Source of the DNA: Luidia sarsii
Taxonomy: Eukaryota; Echinodermata; Asteroidea; Paxillosida; Luidiidae
Length of the DNA: 64,000 nt
Reading direction: 5' to 3'
Assembly (NCBI GenBank): GCA_949987565.1
Contig: OX465115.1
Coordinates: 3,506,004 to 3,570,003 of the forward strand
The position numbers and the translations under genes are program-made. How positions within the stretch are numbered: the first letter of the stretch is position 1; each line of letters starts with the position of its first letter. The notes below the pieces were generated by a model. That model was not told the DNA's origin. It searched no databases and saw only the letters and a program-made list of their open reading frames with translations. Shown here piece by piece: positions 59,401 to 64,000 of this stretch.

Positions 59401-62400
59401 CAAGGACAGGCTTTCCATTTGTCATGGTTCACCTTCCTTGCTTGCGGGGCCGTATTGCGGCTGATTTAGAGACTAGCTCGGGAGGAGTTTTCTCGCACGT
59501 TATCACAGCAGTTTGCTTCTGAGATCTCGTCGTCATTTCGTCTCGCTCATTAACCTCCAGAGCCACTTATTTTCCTAGAATTTAAATCCACTTTGTAAGG
59601 TATGTTTTTCTGTGCTTGCAAAAACAAAACCATAAACTCAAATCCTGCTCAAAGCAGAAGGTGGAAAAAGAAAACCTCTCTCCATCTGCCCAGCAGCGAA
59701 TGGGTAATAACTGGCTCTCTCTAGAGCTGGGGGAAGGAATGGAACTGGCCAGCCTACCCCATCATGCCGCGACATTGTAAAATTGTGATGCTCTACTTGC
59801 CTAGAGTTTTACTGCTTTAGTCTGCAATATCAATTGTTCTAGTTTATTGTGTTTATTGTTTACCGCCCTATTCATTGCACCACGTATTTTATAATCAACT
59901 AAATGACCCCGTATTGTATATGCTTACTATTTGTATTGTAATATATTGTATTGTAATGTTTATTTCTTAGTAGTCAATAGTTTTACTGTAATCTCTTGTA
60001 TTTTAATGACAATTTACCATTTCTTAATTTTAATGTTAAGCGCCTGGGAGCATTAACCACCCAAATGGCTTTGGCGCTATATAAATGTGCAATATTATTA
60101 TTATTATTATTATTATTGTAAGATGTGCCTCTTTAATGGGGCACAAGGCCCCTACACTCAAATGATAGTATGGGGCCTCCTCCTTTCTCCTCCGACTTAC
60201 GGAATTCATTGGAGGGAGGTCGGTTGGCCCTGGCTCCAGATTTCATCCGGCGGAGGACGCTCTGGCGACGGTGTCTCCGGTAGATGCGCTGGCCCGAGGC
60301 CTCAGGAGTCTTCTTCCAGAAGTAGTAGAACTCCACCAGGTCCCCCTGGGCACAAAGAAGAACAGCCAGCGGCCGGATTTAGCAGCCGCCCCAAAAGACA
60401 GTTTCCCCTTCATTCATTCATCTTATTTTCACGGTACAGTATCACTCAGGGATGCAAGCGACCGACAAAGTCATTTCCCGAAAATCGTTGATGGCCAAGA
60501 AAATTGTGCGACTGCGAGTGAGCGCTTAGGCGACCGAAAGATGCGACCGCGAGTGAACGCTTATGGAACCAAGACATTCACGGCAAGGGTGCAGACGCCC
60601 TTCAGATTTTAGGGTTTTAACAGGGGAAAAAAATGAGCAGTTTGAGATACCTGTTTGACCTAAAATAATAATAATAAATAAATCATAAAATTTAGTGGGC
60701 CTGACGATCCTAGCAGGACCTTTCTCAAAGGCAATAAAAAAAAATTATAATAATTAAAATTAAATTTAAAAAAATAATATATATTTTTTTTTAATAAATT
60801 AATGAATTAAAAATATAATAAATGATAAATAAAATCATGTCATTTCAGGAAAACCAGAAATTTCTGGTAATCTTACACACGTGATCACCATACAATATTT
60901 AAGTTTATAAACCATAGGATCTACTGTGAAGGCACCAATGAAGATGAAGAGCTTATGTGTGTCGGCCATTTTCGCGGGCCAGTCAGAGACCACAACTACT
61001 GTACATGTGGTTTATCGAGATAGTTACGTGCATCAGTGAGAATGCGTTTCATGGGTAAGTTACTTGACTTCAACAGAACTCTCACTGCCACTGCTTATTC
61101 TACTCACTCGATCTTTGTGGGGCAGGAGTTCCTTACGGATACGAAAGAAATTCTTCCCGTATTGACGAAGACCCTTCACAAACAGTTTCTGGAAGAAAAT
61201 GAAAACGAAAAGTACATGTAAGGCTGCATCTGAAGCAGGCACGACAAATAGAACTGGGATGGGTGACTAGTCTGATGCAAGGCATGAGCCTCCATCCCTA
61301 TTGGTGGTAGACTGCCAGCCAAGGCTGACAAATAGAACTGGGAGGGGGTGACTAGTCTGAAGCAAGGCATGAGCCTCCATCCCTATTGGTGGTAGACTGC
61401 CAGCCAAGGCTGACAAATAGAACTGGGAGTGACTAGTCTGAAGCAAGGCACAAGCCTCCATCCCTATCGGTGGTAGACTGCCAGCCAAGGCTGACAAATA
61501 GAACTGGGAGTGACTAGTCTGGAGCAAGGCACAAGCCTCCATCCCTTTTGGTGGTAGACTGCCAGCCAAGGCTGACAAATAGAACTGGGAGGGGGTGACT
61601 AGTCTGAAGCAAGGCATGAGCCTCCATCCCTATTGGTGGTAGACTGCCAGCCAAGGCTGACAAATAGAACTGGGAGTGACTAGTCTGAAGCAAGGCACAA
61701 GCCTCCATCCCTATCGGTGGTAGACTGCCAGCCAAGGCTGACAAATAGAACTGGGAGTGACTAGTCTGGAGCAAGGCACAAGCCTCCATCCCTTTTGGTG
61801 GTAGACTGCCAGCCAAGGCTGACAAATAGAACTGGGAGTGACTAGTCTGGAGCAAGGCACAAGCCTCCATCCCTTTTGGTGGTAGACTGCCAGCCAAGGC
61901 TGACAAATGGAACTGGGAGGGGGTGACTAGTCTGAAGCAAGGCACAAGCCCCAATCCCTAATGGTGGTAGACTGCCAGCCAAGGCTGACAGATAGAACAG
62001 GGAGGGGGTGACTAGTCTGAAGCAAGGCATAAGCCTCCATCTCTATTGGTGGTAGACTGCCAGCTAAGGCTCACAAATAGAACTGGGAGGGGAGACTAGT
62101 CTGAAGCAAGGCACAAGCCCCAATCCCTAATGGTGGTAGACTGCCAGCCAAGGCTGACAGATAGAACAGGGAGGGGGTGACTAGTCTGAAGCAAGGCATA
62201 AGCCTCCATCTCTATTGGTGGTAGACTGCCAGCCAAGGCTCACAAATAGAACTGGGATAGGTGACTAGTCTAAAGCAAGGCATAAGCCTCCATCCCTATT
62301 GGTGGTAGACTGCCAGCCAAGGCTGACAAATAGAACAGGGAGGGGGTGACTAGTCTGAAGCAAGGCAGAAGCCTCCATCCCTATTGGTGGTAGACTGCCA

Positions 62401-64000
62401 GCCAAGGCTGACAAATAGAACTGGGAGGGGGTGACTTGTCTGAAGCAAGGCACAAGCCTCCATCCCTATTGGTGGTAGACTGCCAGCCAAGGCTGACAAA
62501 TAGAACTGGGAGGGGGTGACTAGTCTGAAGCAAGGCATAAGCCTCCATCCCTATTAATGGCAGAACATTACAACCTATTAACACAAGAAGGCTTCTCACC
62601 GTGTCCTGGTCATTCCATTTCTTGTCAACCGAGCGAGGGATGCAGTTCTTCACCAGCGACTGAAGAGCTTTGCCGCAATTGTAGCCGTTTTCATGAAGCT
62701 GCCAACGAACGTGAAAACAGGCAACACACCATTAACATCAAACATTAATTGAGAGTTTGCCCTGCTCAACGTGATCAACACTGATTGCACGGTGTTTTGA
62801 CCGATGGCCGATGAACAAAATTCAGGCAGCTCAGGTGGGAGAACATCCAACATGATAGTTGTGCACAAAGAAGTTTCTAATCAACGTCTATTTGGTATCC
62901 GATTGTGCAGGAAGGATGAGAGAGAAAAAGGTCATGAAGCTACTGCAACCACATCGCAGCCAAATCCAGAGCCTGAGCCACAGCCTGAGCCACAGCCTGA
63001 GCCCTGGTCTCGAAAAAGCCTGGAGAGTCTACAGCAGACAGGCACTTACACACTGCAGGGCGTTGATGGTCGTGTCGTCCTTGGAGGCAACCTCGCAGCC
63101 ATCCTCCGGCGAGCCTCCGTCGCACATCCCCATGAAGGCAGCCATGCTCCTGAAAGGACCAACGAAAAGATGACAGAGGACTCCATAAACTGACAGAGGA
63201 CTCCACAAACTGACAGAGGACTCCACAAACTGACAGAGGACTCCACAAACTGACAGAGGACTCCACAAACTGACAGAGGACTCCACAAACTGACAGAGGA
63301 CTCCATAAACTGACAGAGGACTCCACAAACTGACAGAGGACTCCACAAACTGACAGAGGACTCCACAAACTGAAAGAGGACTCCACAAACTGACAGATAC
63401 ACCCAATGGAGTTTCCCAAACCGGCCACCTCAATGTCAAAAAATGAACAAAAAAATGATCCCTTCCCTACTGCCTGCCCTTTCCTTTGATCTCACCCTGG
63501 TCTGTATGCCAGCTTTCCTCCTTTGATCCCTTCCCTACTGCTTGCCCTTCACTTTGATCTCACCCTGGTCTGTCTACCACCTTTCCTTCTTTGGTCCCTT
63601 CCCTACTGCTTGCCCTTCCCTTTGATCTCACCCCGGTATGTCTACCAGCTTTCCTCCTTTCCCTACTGCTTGCCCTTCCCTTTGATCTCACCCAGGTGTA
63701 TCTACCAGCTTTCCTTCTCCGATCCCTTAAATGAACAGAAAAAAGTAATGGCAGTTTGCTATGTGCAAAGTGACATGTCAGAGATTTTTGTTTGTTTTGG
63801 CTACCACGTGCACAAATCGCATTGCTTTTGACTCATGTGGAGATTTGCCTGCATACCTGGCTGCTTGCAGGAACATCTTGAGGTCAATGTCCTGTATGGC
63901 CGGTCGCCACGACAACTCCTCGTACTCGGTCACCTGGAGGCTGACCTGCTGTTTGACCTTTGGCCTGAGCTCGGGCAGGACGGCTTGGTGGCTGGGACCC
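50266..64000 (-). CDS. RERE: RERE / atrophin-family transcriptional corepressor, 12 exons, 5' end outside the window
   Basis: Twelve minus-strand exons join in phase across GT-AG introns: 64000-63857, 63149-63050, 62698-62600, 61188-61108, 60345-60201, 59156-59064, 57954-57755, 57577-57416, 56556-56362, 56065-53334, 52540-52297 and 51345-50266 (TGA at 50268-50266). They give about 1757 residues. Domain order is ELM2 (exons 1-3), SANT (end of exon 3 to exon 5), GATA zinc finger (exons 6-7), acidic and proline-rich linker (exons 8-10), atrophin signature (exons 10-11) and RE-dipeptide/His-rich tail (exon 12). This is the order of vertebrate RERE after its BAH domain, which must lie beyond 64000. 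Family members are nuclear corepressors that recruit HDAC1/2 through ELM2-SANT and bind orphan nuclear receptors through the atrophin region. The protein is longer than human RERE (about 1570 residues) even without its N-terminus, mainly because of exon 10. Exon numbers here count from the window edge. Whether the C-terminus is complete is uncertain (see the stop region). Confidence 0.96.
51681..52060 (-). mobile_element. 3' end of a non-LTR retrotransposon (LINE), sense in the last RERE intron
   Basis: An open frame at 52051-51791 encodes [19 protein letters not shown] and [10 protein letters not shown], the typical C-terminal tail of CR1/Jockey-like reverse transcriptase ORFs. A short UTR follows with GCTTTGCATCCCTGGAAAAG, GGCGCTCTATAAATAC and a final ATT trinucleotide run, a classic LINE 3' end. 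The copy is strongly 5' truncated, with no stop in the surviving 86 codons. It lies in the intron between exons 11 and 12 on the same strand as the gene. Confidence 0.85.
52297..52540 (-). CDS. RERE: RERE exon 11: atrophin signature and Ala/Lys/Glu helix
   Basis: The exon completes Arg and reads [20 protein letters not shown] then [12 protein letters not shown], aligning with vertebrate [20 protein letters not shown] then MPLAGSKLAKKR. A ten-Ala run and [17 protein letters not shown] follow, replacing the RE-rich helix of vertebrates. The donor is GTGAGT at 52296. It is 244 nt (1 + 81 codons). Confidence 0.95.
52541..53333. other. RERE intron 10-11, no feature beyond short repeats
   Basis: AT-rich sequence. 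Two similar blocks (AAATCGAGT..GGGGG..GGAA..ACATGTTGATCAT at 52566 and a diverged copy near 52800-52950) suggest a local duplication. No coding or RNA gene is seen. Confidence 0.6.
53334..56065 (-). CDS. RERE: RERE exon 10: giant Pro/Arg/His-rich linker exon
   Basis: This single exon of 2732 nt encodes 910 residues plus two bases of an Arg codon. It starts after TTCTGAAAG with [13 protein letters not shown], continues through an S/P/E-rich stretch with IKEEK and [13 protein letters not shown] and poly-His/Gln. From about 54530 to 53590 it is a degenerate array of RPxDHxRPxE-like units with an His8 run. It ends [12 protein letters not shown] and [20 protein letters not shown]. That end aligns with the vertebrate block [20 protein letters not shown], which anchors the exon. 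The rest is not alignable by eye. The exon is very GC-rich with no stop over 2.7 kb. The opposite strand is also open for 919 codons; this is a composition shadow. Confidence 0.93.
56066..56361. repeat. AT-rich intron with three CATTTCCGGAAATCTTA motifs
   Basis: The short intron between exons 9 and 10 holds poly-A runs and three repeats of CATTTCCGGAAATCTTA (about 56215, 56266 and 56297; the last has CGGGAAAT). A diverged copy lies at 60840-60875. TTCCGGAA is palindromic and resembles ETS/STAT sites, but the repeat nature explains it equally well. Confidence 0.75.
56362..56556 (-). CDS. RERE: RERE exon 9: acidic segment
   Basis: The exon has 65 codons: [20 protein letters not shown], then an uninterrupted run of about 15 Glu and an E/A/D-rich end. 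SIKQEP is a SUMO-consensus site. The acceptor is TTTGAAAG and the donor GTGGGT. Phase 0 on both sides would let it be skipped without a frameshift. The Glu run is encoded by a GAG/GAA repeat and could vary in length. Confidence 0.85.
56700..57405. repeat. GGGA tetranucleotide tract in the RERE exon 8-9 intron
   Basis: A nearly pure (GGGA)n runs from about 56874 to 57195, with one interruption (GGTA) near 57013, flanked by GA-rich blocks that are near copies of each other (56816-56875 and 57194-57255). The G-rich strand is the RERE template strand. Confidence 0.97.
57416..57577 (-). CDS. RERE: RERE exon 8: STLRSGR motif and Ser-rich region
   Basis: The exon has 54 codons in phase 0: [14 protein letters not shown], then [20 protein letters not shown]. 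The STLRSGR and RNSPS..STSS blocks match vertebrate RERE. The exon begins GTGAGC right after the acceptor CAACAG, so acceptor and donor consensus sequences abut. The donor used at the other end is GTGGGG, which is weak. Confidence 0.9.
57755..57954 (-). CDS. RERE: RERE exon 7: second half of GATA zinc finger
   Basis: The exon is 200 nt. It reads [18 protein letters not shown] and then [17 protein letters not shown] and [15 protein letters not shown]. With exon 6 the finger is CX2C-X18-CX2C, a GATA spacing. The exon ends RTRRQRDL before donor GTGAGT, in phase 0. The match to vertebrate RERE is gap-free through FMFKPV. Confidence 0.96.
57960..58455. repeat. GACAGAGAGA-rich tract in the RERE exon 6-7 intron
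   Basis: Imperfect GA/GACA purine-rich repeat, including near-duplicate blocks of about 100 bp (GGAACAGAAGGAGATGGAGA at about 58096, 58262 and 58361). Confidence 0.9.
58460..59016. repeat. 85-bp minisatellite array in the RERE exon 6-7 intron
   Basis: About six units of the same repeat as at 61.2-62.6 kb, in the same orientation, and finishing with the same 17-base edge ATTAATGGCAGAACATT. It directly follows a GA-rich tract. Confidence 0.95.
59064..59156 (-). CDS. RERE: RERE exon 6: Ser/Asp-rich segment and first half of GATA zinc finger
   Basis: The exon is 93 nt. After completing Leu it reads [19 protein letters not shown] and [11 protein letters not shown]. It supplies the first CX2C pair of the GATA-type finger. 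The donor GTAAGT interrupts a Thr codon that is completed by exon 7. Vertebrate RERE has DLSSASEDDFDSEDSEQ in the same place. Confidence 0.95.
59157..60027. other. RERE intron 5-6, unique sequence
   Basis: Apart from the LINE-like tail at 60028-60118, nothing is recognised. A short GGAGGAAGAGGAGGAG tract lies at 59205-59225. Confidence 0.5.
60028..60118 (+). mobile_element. LINE or SINE 3' tail with (ATT)n end
   Basis: It reads TTAAGCGCCTGGGAGCATTA, then TTTGGCGCTATATAAATGTG and an ATT repeat. This is the same kind of 3' end as the element at 51.7 kb, here antisense to RERE within the exon 5-6 intron. No reverse-transcriptase reading frame survives upstream. Confidence 0.7.
60201..60345 (-). 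CDS. RERE: RERE exon 5: SANT end and basic linker
   Basis: After acceptor GTGCCCAG it reads [16 protein letters not shown], which closes SANT, and then the basic stretch [15 protein letters not shown] and RPPSNEF. It is 145 nt and ends with one base of a Leu codon before donor GTAAGT. The RRHRRQ segment is a probable nuclear localisation signal by analogy with RERE. Confidence 0.95.
60346..61107. other. RERE intron 4-5, AT-rich
   Basis: It contains an A/T-only stretch at about 60735-60835 and the recurrent short motif CGATCCTAGCAGGACCTTTC (60707), also seen in variant form at about 3462, 15891 and 24731. No gene is seen. Confidence 0.5.
61108..61188 (-). CDS. RERE: RERE exon 4: SANT domain core
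   Basis: The exon has 27 codons in phase 0: [19 protein letters not shown] then [28 protein letters not shown] is identical to vertebrate RERE. The acceptor is CTTCCAG and the donor GTGAGT. The SANT domain stimulates the associated HDAC and reads histone tails. Confidence 0.97.
61236..62569. repeat. 85-bp minisatellite array filling the RERE exon 3-4 intron
   Basis: About 16 head-to-tail units such as CTGCCAGCCAAGGCTGACAA, then CTAGTCTGAAGCAAGGC and GCCTCCATCCCTATTGGTGG. Some units are 80 bp, lacking a short G-run. The array takes up nearly all of the 1.4-kb intron and ends with ATTAATGGCAGAACATT. Two of its frames on the minus strand lack stops, which yields long false ORFs. Confidence 0.95.
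62600..62698 (-). CDS. RERE: RERE exon 3: ELM2 end and SANT start
   Basis: The exon is 99 nt, 33 codons, phase 0 at both ends. It reads [13 protein letters not shown], then [19 protein letters not shown]. The final Trp is the first conserved SANT residue. The acceptor is GGCAG and the donor GTGAGA. It matches vertebrate LHESGYDAGKALQ without gaps. Confidence 0.95.
62750..62840 (-). mobile_element. Truncated SINE (family 1) in the RERE exon 2-3 intron
   Basis: It shares GTTTGCCCTGCT, then GATGGCCGATGAACAAAATTC and GGCAGCTCAGG with the body of the copy at 47.8 kb. The tRNA-like head is missing. Confidence 0.7.
63050..63149 (-). CDS. RERE: RERE exon 2: ELM2 core
   Basis: The acceptor CCTTTCAG is followed by a base completing Arg and then [18 protein letters not shown] and [10 protein letters not shown], the most conserved ELM2 stretch of RERE. 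The donor is GTAAGT at 63049. The exon is 100 nt (1 + 33 codons). Its acceptor sits about 20 bases from a 20-bp VNTR in the upstream intron. Confidence 0.95.
63170..63400. repeat. 20-bp VNTR in the RERE exon 1-2 intron
   Basis: About eleven copies of ACTGACAGAGGACTCCACAA with one or two variant bases (CCATAAA, TGAAAGA). The array begins about 20 bases from the exon 2 acceptor, so the branch-point region of that intron is likely made of repeat sequence. Confidence 0.95.
63455..63728. repeat. 68-bp tandem repeat, four units, in the RERE exon 1-2 intron
   Basis: Units start GATCCCTTCCCTACTGCCTG and end CCAGCTTTCCTCCTTT, with small indels. One solo, diverged unit occurs at about 13893-13960 (CTAATGCTTGCCTTTCC, then CTCACCCTAGTCTGTC). 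Confidence 0.9.
63857..64000 (-). CDS. RERE: RERE exon 1 of window: start of ELM2 domain (partial)
   Basis: This exon runs off the right edge. Reading from 63999 it gives [13 protein letters not shown] and then [20 protein letters not shown], close to the start of the vertebrate RERE ELM2 domain (GPSHQAKLP, then EELVWMP). It ends with two bases of an Arg codon before the donor GTATGC at 63856. ELM2 contacts histone deacetylase together with SANT. The upstream BAH exons are not in the window. Confidence 0.93.

Noticed and set aside
58542..62653. Recurring open frames reading [24 protein letters not shown] peptides
   Set aside because: They are translations of the 85-bp minisatellite. The period is not a multiple of three and the arrays lie in introns.

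Overview
The window looks like a slice of an invertebrate deuterostome genome, most plausibly an echinoderm; the phylum is inferred and not proven. It has spliced genes with GT-AG introns, long AT-rich non-coding stretches, tRNA-headed SINEs, short inverted-repeat transposons, a LINE 3' tail and very many simple repeats. One 200-base run of N marks an assembly gap.

Only one protein-coding gene can be supported. It lies on the minus strand from the right edge (64000) down to 50266 and is the ortholog of RERE, the arginine-glutamate dipeptide repeat protein of the atrophin family and a nuclear receptor corepressor. Twelve exons can be joined in phase, giving at least 1757 codons. In protein order they encode the ELM2 domain, the SANT domain, a GATA-type zinc finger (CX2CX18CX2C), an acidic and SUMO-motif-rich linker, a giant 2.7-kb proline/arginine/histidine-rich exon, the atrophin signature and the RE-dipeptide plus His-rich C-terminus. 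The BAH domain expected at the N-terminus would lie beyond the right edge. Exons 9 to 12 are strikingly GC-rich against AT-rich surroundings.

The introns of this gene carry arrays: an 85-bp minisatellite in two introns, a GGGA tract, GA tracts, a 20-bp VNTR beside a splice acceptor, a 68-bp tandem repeat, and the 3' end of a LINE in sense orientation. A 42-bp minisatellite begins at the stop codon and runs into the presumed 3' UTR.

From 1 to about 46.8 kb I see no convincing gene. The space holds dispersed repeats: a short transposon family with GTGACC termini and 4-bp AWWT target duplications (five copies), two foldback elements, two SINE families, a hairpin-bearing repeat in two opposite copies, and large low-complexity tracts (12.3-13.55, 18.0-18.4, 19.8-20.2, 21.06-22.92, 30.4-30.9, 35.4-35.9 and 37.55-38.27 kb). 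There is also a 20-bp-phased palindromic CGTACG array at 40.86-41.08 kb. The most interesting observations are the AWWT transposon family, the phased palindrome array, the minisatellite with a conserved edge, and the oligopeptide expansion, SUMO-motif cluster and minisatellite-derived C-terminus of RERE.
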